Positions 23,936 through 34,392 of a DNA stretch of 64,000 bases are shown here, piece after piece. Within the stretch, counting starts at the first letter, position 1. Each line of letters opens with the position of its first letter. A program made the translations under genes and the position numbers. Under the pieces are notes generated by a model. That model had not been told where the DNA came from. It made no database searches and worked only from the letters and a program-made list of their open reading frames with translations. Source of the stretch: Rhipidocladum racemiflorum (taxonomy: Eukaryota > Streptophyta > Magnoliopsida > Poales > Poaceae); the NCBI GenBank assembly GCA_036346355.1, contig CM070570.1:868001-932000 (forward strand), written 5' to 3'.

Positions 23936-24366
23936 AAGGCAAGATTTATATGGTAGTTGGAAAAAAAATGTTCTTCTACAGTTGAGTTGGCTTTATGTTG
24001 TTTATCTTGCTAATTTGTGCTGCCATTTCAACTAATTAATTAAACTAGTTTCTTCTCACTTTTTTTAGAAATATAGGCATGAACGTTTTAAGACTGTGTG
24101 TTCACCATTCAAGTTCTAATTTGGAAATGCATATGGTTGATTTTGACTTTTATGTACTTAAAATATCTGTACCCTTAAAACTAGCAAGCTGTCGTGCTGG
24201 TATCATCATATCATGTCCCGCTCATGTGAGTTGATTCTCTTTTCAATTTCATCCAGAAAAACATGGTATTAGTTTGTTCATTTTTACTTCCTTAGGTGGA
24301 AAATAAGAAAAGTTTTCTTTTGTTATCCTGCAACCTAAAATCTAAATCTCGTCATTCTACATGCAG
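23936..24366. other. upstream sequence of pseudogene C
   Basis: AT-rich, intron-like sequence between the retrotransposon LTR and the 24-nt exon of C. No ectodomain exon was seen. Confidence 0.5.
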
Positions 24367-25522
24367 GTTCACATGTCATAGTCATTGCAGGTAGTTCAGC
24401 AATCCAGACTTCTTATCCACATAAGAGACGTGAGAGAAAGGTTTTTTTACTGGAGTATAACTCACTAATTCCCTTAATTCTGTTTATGTAGCAACATCAT
24501 CAGTAGCCACATTGGTGGTTCTCTTGTCAGCAGTAGCAACTGCACTCTACCTATCCCTAAAATCGAAGAATGATGAAGAGGTATGTTTGAAGATCGAAAT
24601 GTTTCTCAGAAGTTAAAAAAATAACGAGCGATTCAAAGATAAACTAGGGCAGGGTGGATTTGGAAGCGTATACAAAGGTCAGCTAGCAAATGGAGTACCT
24701 GTGGCAGTCAAGATGCTGGAGAACTCAAAGGGTGACGGAGAAGAATTCATCAATGAGGTTGCGACCATTGGAAGAATCCACCATGCCAATGTGGTCCGCC
24801 TCTTGGGATTTTGCTCTGAAGGAACAAGGCGTGCTCTTATTTATGAATTCATGCCTAACGAGTCACTAGAGAAATATATATTCTCACAAGAATCTGATAT
24901 TTGTCAAGAACTACTAGCACCTAACAAAATGCTGGAAATAGCTTCAGGCATTGCACGAGGAATCGAATACCTGCATCAAGGGTGCAATCAGCGCATCCTC
25001 CATTTCGACATTAAGCCTCAGAATATCTTGCTAGACCACAGCTTTAACCCAAAGATTTCAGATTTTGGACTTGCAAAGCTGTGTGCAAGAGATCAAAGCA
25101 TCGTCACGCTGACCGCAGCAAGAGGAACTATGGGTTACATTGCACCAGAACTGTATTCTCGGAACTTTGGGGGGATATCCTACAAGTCAGATGTTTATAG
25201 CTTTGGCATGCTGGTGATGGAAATGGTGAGTGGGAGGAGGAATTCGGATCCAAGGATTGAGAACCAAAATGAGGATTATATTCCAGAGTGGATATATGAA
25301 AAAATAGTCATTGGGCAAGAATTAGAATCAAACAGGGAAATGGCACAAGAAGAGAAAGAAAAGTTGAGAAAACTGGCAATCGTGTCGCTATGGTGCATTC
25401 AGTGGAACCCGACAAATCGCCCATCTATGACAAAAGTCATGAACATGTTAACAGGAAGCTTACAAAGCCTACAGATGCCTCCTAAACCATTTGTTTCATC
25501 TCTGGGCCACCCTATGCCGTGA
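24367..25522 (+). pseudogene. kinase C: Lr10-like receptor kinase pseudogene
   Basis: Same exon plan as A and B: 24-nt exon 24367-24390 and kinase exon 24492-25522. Against A the kinase exon lost 41 bp between two TTTCT repeats (the TSKPTRYTF juxtamembrane region) and one more base about 20 bp on. The 42-bp net loss restores frame, but the short out-of-frame part creates TAA at 24614-24616 before the kinase domain. From there GQGGFG, VAVKML, LHFDIKPQN, SDFGLAK and the C-lobe are undamaged to a normal stop (about 273 codons from the Met of VAVKML's AVKML). The ectodomain exon is not visible; chromovirus DNA lies upstream. Translation from an internal ATG would lack the glycine loop. Confidence 0.85.
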
Positions 25523-26100
25523 ACCTAGCGAAAAATATTACTATGATTCTGAAAATGTCTGGAACTTGGTATTCGCAATGATACCTATTGTATATGACAA
25601 TTGATTTTCAACACAATTAGCTATGTGATTTTAACCGTTTAATATAATTACCAGGTTATGAGTGTGTGGTATTATATCTTGCAACAGTTTGCAATCTAGT
25701 AGTTGAAATGTATGCGAGAAGTCATCGCTTACTTCCTAATGTCATTGGAAGGTGTAAATCAGAAAACATTACTCATCTACAGATCAGTAACGCCAGGTGT
25801 ATGCTATTACCAACTGAATTAGCTTTGTTACCATAACCTCGTAATGCTAATATGCTATTACCAGGGTATGACATCAGATTTCAAAACAATTTGTAATTTA
25901 GTAGTTGGGAGGTGTATAAGAAGTTGCTGCTTACCATGTCCTCTGTGTGACTTGTCTCCCTCCTTGACAAATTAACGACGTTGCGTAGCCATCCCCATTG
26001 AATTTGTTCTCAGCAAGTAGTTCGTTGTTCGAGCCATGCATGAGAGAGTAATTGGTAGGAGGCTCACAAGAAGGATCCAGAAGTCTGTACTTTAACGTGT
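25523..26100. repeat. 3' flank of C with a diverged duplication
   Basis: Non-coding. Positions about 25610-25730 and 25815-25930 share ACCAGGTATGA, TTTGCAATCTAGTAGTTG and AGAAGTnnnTGCTTAC-like words, an old direct duplication. No gene was seen. Confidence 0.4.
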
Positions 26101-26130
26101 GTGAGTGACAAACCAACAATGTAGAATCCG

Positions 26131-26393
26131 TAAAGAAAAGAAGAAGTGCCACCTATGTCCATGCGGAGGAGGAGGAGATCGAAGACGGCGACGAACTTCT
26201 CCTTGGGGCCCTCGCTGGAGGTGGCAGCGGCTGGAGGAGAGTCCGGCGAGGAGAGGCGGCGCTCCGGAAGGTGATAGACGATCGAAACATGCCTAACACC
26301 AGCGCGCGGGTGACCGGAAGCCATTGGGAGACGGTCAGTCCAGATCGCCGCCGGTGAGAAGCGCGGTGGGGCGGCGGAGGAAGGGGACGGGTC
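26131..26393 (-). other. unidentified gene fragment, inverted copy 1
   Basis: The minus-strand frame starts MASGHPRAGVRHVSIVYH at 26324 and continues LPERRLSSPDSPPAAATSSEGPKEKFVAVFDLLLL. The DNA matches 29067-29331 in opposite orientation. It looks like a leader plus first coding exon ending near AG|GTGGCA. Product not recognised. Confidence 0.5.
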
Positions 26394-26399
26394 GGTATA

Positions 26400-27255
26400 A
26401 TGGCAAAATAAAAATGCGCTACTAAGTTTCTCTCCGGTCGATCTGGCCCACGAACGTTTGATCTAACGACTTGTGGAGAGCTACGATCGCAAATGTGGTG
26501 CGCGATCCTATTCGAGAGGGCTGAATGATAAAACAAACTTTAAGAGGGCTGTTTATACAAAAGTTCCTGCACGGAAGCCCTTTTGGGCCTAAATATGGGT
26601 AAATAAGTCTTGTACCGTAGTATCCGTCGTTCCTTTCTATTATTTTGAGAGAGAGAGAGACCGCGCTATACTCCAACTAAATATTCAACATCAATGCAAG
26701 TATTAAACAGTCAACTGTAGTACATAAAAAATAAATAAAAATATATTGTTACAAGATCTGGTAAAGCCTATAAAAATCATAGTTGATCAGATAAGTGCAA
26801 CATTTAAAATGTAAAAAAAGTTTGATTACATCGTGTAGGATCGAAATAGATGAATATAGCAATCAGAGAGGGGGTGAATGATTGTTCGGAAGTTAAAACC
26901 AAATTTTCAATCTATTGGAAGAACACCCCAACTCGGATTCAAAAGATTGCCTTGTATTCAACAAAAACAGATTTATAAATGTTCGGTAAAACACGAATTC
27001 TCGAAGATCCAACCGTTGGATCAATCTGAAATTTTAACACAAGAAACTAGATTCGAATATAAATCAAAAACAAAAAGAATCAGATCGATATGGGGGTCCA
27101 AAACGTACGCCTCATTCACTTCACCACCACTTCCGTGATTGGGATGTCGATATATTGTATTTTTTGTTTTCCAAGACTTGAAAACTACATATTTCTACCA
27201 TCTAGCTAGATTACAAGTATGAGAAAGTTTTCATGAGAGGGATAATATGTTGGTC
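26400..27255. other. AT-rich interval without recognised gene
   Basis: Contains a short GA microsatellite (about 26648-26661) and a 26820-27140 stretch with one open frame (86 codons, 26878-27138) of no recognised family. GAGAGGGGGTGAATGATT at 26863-26880 resembles leader sequence of some copia elements, but no other copia trait supports this. Confidence 0.35.
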
Positions 27256-27259
27256 GACC

Positions 27260-27720
27260 TTAATTTCTGAACTGAAGTTATTAAAGAATGGAATTGGAGG
27301 CAAAAAGGCCAGAAACAAAACATGTTCTACGTTATCTGGCTATCAGCAGTTGAGTTTGAGTTTGCATGTTTATTATATACGGACAAGTATAAGAAGAGAT
27401 TAGCTATCGTCTTCCGATACACATCTACACCAAATCCGCCGGGCTTGGACAAGAAAAAACAACTAATTAATGCAGCCACATATGTTTCGTTAATTACTCA
27501 TATCAGGCTATTAGTACAGAAGATTAATTGATACTTCTTGTGTGCTCCGGTTGAGCGCCGTTTGGTTTCCTAGTCAAAAAAAATGAGCGCATTTGACTTG
27601 ACTCGTGTTGCTAGTTTGGCCGTCACGACTTGTTCAATCAAATGCAGTCGTACATAAACAACTACTGTAATTGATGCCTGAACATTTTGATTTTGATTTT
27701 GGGGTGATGGTTTTCAATGC
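27260..27720 (-). repeat. inverted copy of gene G flank (16340-16571)
   Basis: Reverse complement matches 16500-16571 (27260-27330) and 16340-16480 (27555-27720). About 215 bp at 27331-27550 is absent from the G copy. Similarity ends at the base where the A/B block begins (16572). Confidence 0.6.
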
Positions 27721-27953
27721 GTATGTAAAAGATCTCTAGATATCATGTATTCATGTGTTGAGTAGAATTTGTATGTTAGACGCCCTAGCTGCCAAGACTC
27801 GTGCCGTGCCGTGTTCCAGTGATTTGAGTGTGACTGTACTCCAGTCTTATCAGCAATAAATAACTTGTAGAAAATGAGGAACAAGCACCTCCATCCATGC
27901 AGTTTGGGGATGCTGTCGGTGTTGATTTGCCGGCAGTAGTTAGTAGTCTTAAG

Positions 27954-28860
27954 TTATTCTGAAATATCTGGAAAAAAAGACATATAAGACATGTCTTGAT
28001 CATAATGTTTAATCTTTCTCTGTGATTGATGCAGACTTTTGAGTGTCTTGATCATTTCTTCTTTGGGTTTTGCTGTAAAGTGACTTTGACTGAATTTCCC
28101 AATTTGGGGTGGTGGGTAGCCATACAAAGCCTGGAAAGGAGTGAGCTGAAGAGATGTATGATTGGTGGAATTGTACCACCACTCTGCCATGGATAACCAA
28201 CTGAACCAATCTTTTGGTTTTTGAAATACCATGCTTCTTAGGTATGATTCTAAGCATTGGTTAACCCTTTCCGTCTGATCATCATGCTGTGCATGGTAGG
28301 CTGTGCTCATATGAAGTGACACACTCATTGCCTTAAAGATTTCTGAAAAAAAAACTTATCTAAAAAAACTACCAATATCACATCCTTACCTTGTGACTTA
28401 GGAAATCCCTCAATGAAATCCATCGAGATGTGCGTCCAAGCCATATCTGGCACCTTGAGGGGATCCAATAGCCCAGGGATATGAAGATGTTCCACTTTTG
28501 TGACTTGACACACAAGCAGGGTTCCGAATTTCGCCGAAATTTCACTGAATTTCGGCGAAATTCGGTCATTTCGGTGGGTCCCGATTTTTTTTTATTACGG
28601 TTGCATTTCGGTTGGTTCATTTCAATTTTATCCAAAATTTCAAAGTTTGGTTAAAATTTGTCCAAAAAATCAAATTTTTAGACAACAATTTCGTCCCGAA
28701 ATTTCCGAATTTCGGTGATTTCGGTGGGTGCTGAAATAATTTTAAGGCCGAAATTTGAAACCCTGCACACAAGGCATTCGGCAATCAATTGTTCCACATT
28801 CTTCTTGAGGTTCGGCCAATAAAACAGCTTTTCTTGAGGTTCGGCAGGCTGGTTCCGCAT
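27954..28860 (-). pseudogene. Ty3/gypsy integrase fragment, split by a MITE
   Basis: Minus-strand pieces: KLFYWPNLKKNVEQLIAECL plus VCR (zinc finger, 28780-28850); after the MITE, IPGLLDPLKVPDMAWTHISM then DFIEGFPKSQGKD (first catalytic Asp); then HMSTAYHAQHDDQTERVNQC with the catalytic Glu and LTPFQALYGYPPPQ. The segment with the second Asp is deleted between about 28328 and 28345. Not functional. Confidence 0.8.
28517..28765. mobile_element. hAT-type MITE, 8-bp TSD
   Basis: Starts CAGGGTTCCGAA, ends TTTGAAACCCTG, and is flanked by identical 8-bp repeats CACACAAG (28509-28516, 28766-28773). The subterminal regions are full of palindromic TTTCGGCGAAA/CCGAAATTTCGG words. It sits inside the integrase fragment and is younger than it. 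Confidence 0.85.
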
Positions 28861-29066
28861 TTCGATTCATTATTCAAAAATACTAGTCATTTATGCATGT
28901 ATAGTCCGCTTCTATCAGTTTCTCCGGCGAACCGCGGCGGAGGAGCTCCAGCATTTAGGACATCAGCATCCCACAACAATCCAATCGGGCCCGCAGTGCA
29001 ACTAAACGGGCCATATTTAGGCCCAAAATAGGGCCCTTTTTTTTTGCAGAAGAGCGCTTACACGGA

Positions 29067-29331
29067 CCCGTCCCCTTCCTCCGCCGCCCCACCGCGCTTC
29101 TCACCGGCGGCGATCTGGACTGACCGTCTCCCAATGGCTTCCGGTCGCCCGCGCGCTACTGTTAGGCATGTTTCGATCGTCTATCACCTTCCGGAGCGCC
29201 GCCTCTCCTCGCTGGACTCTCCTCCAGCCGCTGCCACCTCCAGCTAGGGCCCCAAGGAGAAGTTCGTCGCTGTCTTCGACCTCCAACTCCTCCGCATCGA
29301 CAAAGGTGGCACTTCTTCTTTTCTTTACTCT
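29067..29331 (+). pseudogene. unidentified gene fragment, inverted copy 2
   Basis: The frame from ATG 29134 reads MASGRPRATVRHVSIVYH then LPERRLSSLDSPPAAATSS and meets TAG (29245-29247), where the other copy has a Glu codon (GAG). Similarity resumes after it (GPKEKFVAVFDLQLLRID) and ends near 29331. Family not recognised. Confidence 0.5.
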
Positions 29332-30130
29332 GACATAATTTTGCCTACTCCGCACGGCGAGCTGCCGCTCCGCCTCGGGCGTGCTGCTGCTGCTCCGCTC
29401 CGTGATGACCAGCGCCTCGGCCGCTCCGCCCCGCGCCTCGCCCGCTCACGGGAGGAGGAGAACCGAGAAGTCGAGGGGGCCGGCCGGTGGCTGGGGGAGG
29501 CGGCGAGGGAGGCGTTGCCGCCGGAGGAGACGAATGGAGTGGAGATCGAGTGGAGTCTGGACTCTGGAGACTAGAGACTTAGAGAGGAAGAGATTGAGCC
29601 GGAGAGGCAGAGGCTAATGGCAGTGTGGCACTGGCGTGACAGGGGCTGAGGCCTGAGGGGCACAGGGCGAGTGGCCCTTCGATTCTGGAACGGGTGGCGT
29701 GGGAATCGAAGGCTCACGGGCTCACACCTCTCACGTGATTAAACAGCATATGAAAACACCAGGCTCTCGGTCAAGTGCTTACCGGGGTACCCACACCGGG
29801 GTGTAAGGTTTTTAACGAGGTAGTAATTTTGTAAATGTTTATAATTAAATAAAATTTAATATTTCTCTCAATACTTATCTTCATTGCCTTAGCTTCGTGT
29901 GTCTCTAGGTTCTTTTCTCTCGTCGCAATAGTGCAAATGGGTCAGGTATGGGCTGGCACGGGCACGAAACCAGCACGAAGCGCAAATGGGCCGGACTTGG
30001 ACTTGTCAAAAGCGAGCTGGGCCGGCACGGTGGGCACGACAGGCCGGCGTGGCCTGGCACGGTTCCGACCCGAAGCACGATGGACCTGAGCCAGGCTAGC
30101 ACGGCACGGCACAACGCCCACCACTACTCA
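29332..30130. other. GC-rich then repeat-like interval
   Basis: 29340-29640 is GC-rich with a 77-codon open frame (29341-29574) of no recognised family; it may be captured gene sequence. 29930-30120 is rich in GGCACGG/GGGCCGG words, as at hAT-like element ends, but no matching terminus or TSD was found. Confidence 0.35.
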
Positions 30131-30149
30131 AAAGTAATGGCTCGTGTAT

Positions 30150-30600
30150 TTTCCAGAGGTGGCGATGACTGTATACCAGAATTTCCACGCTGAAACCCTC
30201 TCAACACGGCAAACATTGTTCAACTTTTTTTGCAGTTATTTGGTAGTTCAGATGCGACAGGACTAAACGGCAGCAAGTCTACAGTCGCACTCAAATTACT
30301 AGAACACGGCAGGAGGTTGCATTCGGAGTGGCAATTCCTCCTCAAAAGTCAAAACTAACGAGTGCTCATATATTCGCCAGAGGTGGCGATGACCGTATAA
30401 CAGAGTTTCCACGCTGAAGCCCTCTAAACACGGTAAACATTCTTCATTTTTTCTGGTTATTTGCTAGTGCAGATGAGACAGGACTGAACGGCAGCAAGTC
30501 TGCAGTCGCACTCAAGTTTACAGTTATTTGCTAGTGCGGATAGAGACAGGACTGAACGGCAGCAAGTACTGAAGTACAAGTCTACAGCAGTCGCACTCAA
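30150..30600. repeat. local tandem repeats of D-type gene 5' flank
   Basis: A module containing GGTGGCGATGACnGTATA, TTTCCACGCTGAA, ACACGGnAAACATT and GGCAGCAAGTCTnCAGTCGC occurs at 30155-30300 and 30370-30510, with a third partial copy to 30600. The same module is at 59868-60020 and in part at 16185-16230, next to other D-type genes. Confidence 0.6.
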
Positions 30601-31182
30601 ATTAACAGATTTCTTCAGACATTGCTCGTCATTCCAGTGCAGCAAAAATGGACCAAAGATCAAGTTCCAATACTGGCTTGAATCCAGCAGTACATAATCT
30701 CTCACCATGCATGAAGTGAGCTGCCCCAATGTCCCCAAAGGCACACTATCATGGTGTATACGCTGTATTCATATGAGATTTGGGTTCCAAAGAGCATTAC
30801 ATATTACATATTCGAAAATTATATCTCATTGGCGGATTGGAATTCCTCCTCATCAAGCACTCTGCTACCATGTCAGGCTCGCGGATGGTCCATGCTGTCC
30901 TGGGGCCTGGCAACTAATACCCTTTTTCCTCCTGCATGAGATGCAAATAAAAGATGCAAAATTAATTGCTTATACGTTTGACAGGAAGAACTACATCTCA
31001 GCATAAACATACACAACAGCTTCTTATTACCTATACAGACATTCAAGCGCGCAACAAGATGCTTCTCCCGATTTTACATGGACGTTCACAGAAAACATAG
31101 CAGGTTGTTTCAAAGGAAATAAAACCATCACTTGAGCTTTGCACAACATATTGCTTAACCTATATTAAATTACACATATATT

Positions 31183-33353
31183 TCAGTCATCCTCCTCCGA
31201 GATTGCAGTCAGCTCCAATGAGAAATGGTACGAATCTTCTACAGGGATGCGCTCGTCATCACAGAAGAATGGTCTGGAAGGCACCTGTAGGCCACCGACG
31301 CCAGCTTCAAGCATCTCTATGACCTCGCTCATCGTCGGCCGATCGTGCGACTTCATCTGAATGCAGCAAAGCCCAACAATGCACAGCTTCCTCTCCAACT
31401 CGTGCATTTCGGCAGCAGCAGATATCTCACCCACTTGTTGCTGCTCAGTTAGCCGGTCATACACCCACGACGGGTAGTATGCCTGACTTGAGTTCTCTGC
31501 ATTCTGGTCTGCGTTTCTTCGCCCTCCAGCCATCTCCAGCAGCAGCATACCGAAGCTGTAAACGTCGGACTTGCTCGATATGACGCCAAAGCTGCGAGAT
31601 ATCATCTCAGGAGCAATATAACCTACCGTTCCCCGTAAAGCACTCAATGGCACAAAACTGTTGTCCCTTGGGTACAGCTTGGCGAGGCCAAAGTCAGCAA
31701 CTTTTGGGACAAAATTGCTATCTAGAAGGATGTTGTGTGGCTTGATGTCAAAGTGTAGAATCTGCATCTCACTTCTCACACCCCTGGTGCAGGTAGTTCA
31801 CACCCCTGGCAATGCCCAAAGCAATCTCATTGAGCTTGTCCCAGGAGAAACTTCTGTGGGATGAGAAGATGTACTTGTCGAGGGAGCCACGGGGCATGTA
31901 CTCGTAGACGAGCGCCCTTCTCATCTCCTCCGAGCAGAAACCCACGTGACGCACCACATTGACATGGTGGATGCTGCCAATGGTGGACACCTCGCTGATG
32001 AAATCTTCCCCGTTACAGTTGGACTTTCCCTCTAGCATCTTCACGGCGACGTGCACATCGCATGGGGGTAGCACACCTTTATATACTGAGCCATAGCCTC
32101 CTTGGCCGAGCTTGTCTCTGAAATGGCTTGTGATCGCGGTGATGTCGGTGTAGGCGTACCTTGTTGGACCAAGCATTTGTTGCATTCGGAGGAACTTCTC
32201 GACTGCGTCGATTGTTATCCTTGTTTTCCAGTACTTGTGGGCAAGGAAGACGAATACTGCCAGCGGCATCAATACGAACCTGCATAGCACTGCATAAACC
32301 AATCTACTTACGTTAGTGAGTGTATGAATGAAGCATATAAAATAGCGGTGGCTGGGATCATAAGCAAGAAATTATGACGTACGTACCAGCAATCCACTTC
32401 ACAATCCACAGAAATGGCGCTATTGGGTACAGGTATACAGGATAATATCTTTCAGATAAGCAATTCCAGAAAATCACGTCAATAAAAGAGAGGTCCAAAA
32501 TCCGTCCGCTGGTAGTTTGTTCTGCACGGAGTTTGCTGGACGACCACGGCATTCCACCATGGTACAGAAAAGGAATTTAGAAGGCCACCAAAGTATATGG
32601 CAACAAATTAATAGAACCACAGTGTACATACATATTTTAAGATCCCAAACTCACCGAATCAACTGGATTAGGCATTCATTGACGCTCAAAGGAAACCCAA
32701 CGGCGAATCCGCCCTTCATGAGTTTCATGATATCCGCATAACTTGCATTCTCTAGCGCTGCAGTGTGCCGATAACTACCGAAAGGAGTCGTTGCCAAGTA
32801 CCCACAAGATGGCTCGAGGTCCCCAACGTGAGAGTATGGCCCATTTAACACGTAGACGAAAGAATTGCTGGTGCTGACTGCTGAGGCAAGCGACAGGCAT
32901 GTACATACCATTGCTCTTTACTTCCTGCGAGCATCTAACAAAGGTAGCCCACCAATCTGTAGCAAGCTCCAATCCGACTCCAATGCTGAGCTCGTACTGA
33001 TCATCTAACAAAGGAAGCCGACTCCACCGAGGAAGAGGGCAACTGCTATTGTCCAAGTTGGCGTCGACGATCCATAACTTGGAGTAGTTGTAGCTGATGA
33101 CGTAGTATGTTGCATTGTCGATGCCAAGTGTAGCCTTGCTATCACTGCAAGTCAGCTCGTAAGATTGAACACCGCACCCAGGTGGATCACCTCGCCGACG
33201 GAAAGGATACCCGATGTGTTTGAGATGTCCGCAGGAGAAACGTGGGCACCCGTCATGCCCCTGAACGCGATCTGCCACAAGAACTGCAAGAACAGACAAG
33301 ACAGTTAAGGCTTGCAGGACAGTGGAACGATGAAGTGCACCAGACATCGCCAT
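31183..33353 (-). pseudogene. gene D: Lr10-like receptor kinase with two 7-bp frameshifts
   Basis: Minus-strand gene. Exon 1 33353-32655: signal peptide from MAMSGALHRSTV, GUB_WAK-type ectodomain with CPRFSCGHLKHIGYPFRR and EPSCGYLA, and donor GTGAGT. Exon 2 ends 32387 before GTACGT (YLYPIAPFLWIVKWIAG; its acceptor is uncertain). Exon 3 32279-31183: transmembrane stretch, GQGGYGSVYKG, HVAVKML, LHFDIKPHN, ADFGLAK, APE, and an acidic tail ending SEEDD. Two 7-bp tandem duplications break the frame: TCAGCAG/TCAGCAC near 32897 in the ectodomain, and GTGAGAA/GTGAGAT near 31772 just before the catalytic loop. G lacks the first, and the HQGC-xx-ILHFD pattern of A/B shows the second is extra. D lies head-to-head with B. 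Likely a recent pseudogene. Confidence 0.8.
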
Positions 33354-33455
33354 GAAAGTTTCACAGAACCACACATGCATGCATGTGTGTATGATACCAT
33401 AACCGAGTTTCCCAGTCTAGAAGACTAGTAACCTAGCTAAAATGACTGGCTGTCT

Positions 33456-33462
33456 CTATATA
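33456..33462 (-). promoter_or_regulatory. TATA box of gene D
   Basis: The minus strand reads TTATATAGAGA about 105 bp upstream of the ATG at 33353, a normal plant TATA distance once a leader is allowed for. Confidence 0.45.
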
Positions 33463-33651
33463 ATAGTGATGGTGTTGACTGACTCGGGGTGAAAAAACAA
33501 ACAGTTGGTCTACTAGATGTGACAGAAGAGAGCCAGTCTTCCATTCCAAGCCAAATGAGTCCTAATCACAGTAATGTACTAGCTAGTAATGTTGAAAATG
33601 GAGCCATATACATTATTACTCTTGGTTTCTCGTGAATTAATTTGGGGTCAT

Positions 33652-34015
33652 CCACTACTACAGATTCATACATCACAATCGGTTCTTTTTATCATCACAG
33701 TCAGTTTTGGTGGCGATAGAAAGTCCAACGACAGTAATAAGGTAGATCTATCACAGTCGGTTTTAACCCGACAGTAATAATCACTCATTACTATCGGTTA
33801 TTTGTCGGAACTGACTGTGATAATCAGATTATCACGATCGGTTCTCTGTTCGAACTGATTGAAATGAGAAGAATATCACAATCGGTTCTTTTTTGGAACC
33901 GATTGGGATGAGAAGAGTATCACAATCGGTTCTTTATTTGAACCAATTGTGACACTATCATCATCCCAATCGGTTCTTTGCTGGAACCGAATGTGATGAT
34001 GTTACTGTTCATCAT
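33652..34015. repeat. CACTA-like element end with subterminal repeats (fragment)
   Basis: Starts CACTACTACAG and carries repeats TCACAATCGGTTCTTT and GGAACCGATTGNGAT in both orientations about every 35-50 bp, typical of CACTA (En/Spm) subterminal regions. No opposite TAGTG terminus or 3-bp TSD was found. It lies in the D-B intergenic region, upstream of both genes. Confidence 0.5.
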
Positions 34016-34392
34016 CCGAAAACAGCCACGTATTCACAATCCTAGCAGAAATTCTCAGGCTCGAAACTCAATGCGCAGAAGAATAGTAGAGAGAGAAATC
34101 TGCAGAATAAAATGGTATTAATAAAAAGTCATCATTCATCAACACTGACAGCATTCCCACACTGCATTTTCTGATGAAGACTGGAGTACAGTCACACTCA
34201 AATTACTTGAACACGGCACGCAACTACGCAAGAAGTTTCAATGGCAGCTGGAATTCCTCCTCATCCATGCATGCAGCTATCACGACAAGCACAACATAAA
34301 TATCTCGCTTAATTTCATTACAGGAGCTCTCTTTTTACACCCACGGCCGGCCTTCTCTTTGTCTGCCTTCATCTCCATTACATTGCAGGAGC

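Noticed and set aside
26863..27140. Copia leader
   Set aside because: One GGGGGTGAAT-like word only; no PBS, LTR or gag nearby.
29930..30120. hAT element with GGCACGG-rich end
   Set aside because: Word composition fits, but no opposite terminus or 8-bp duplication was found.
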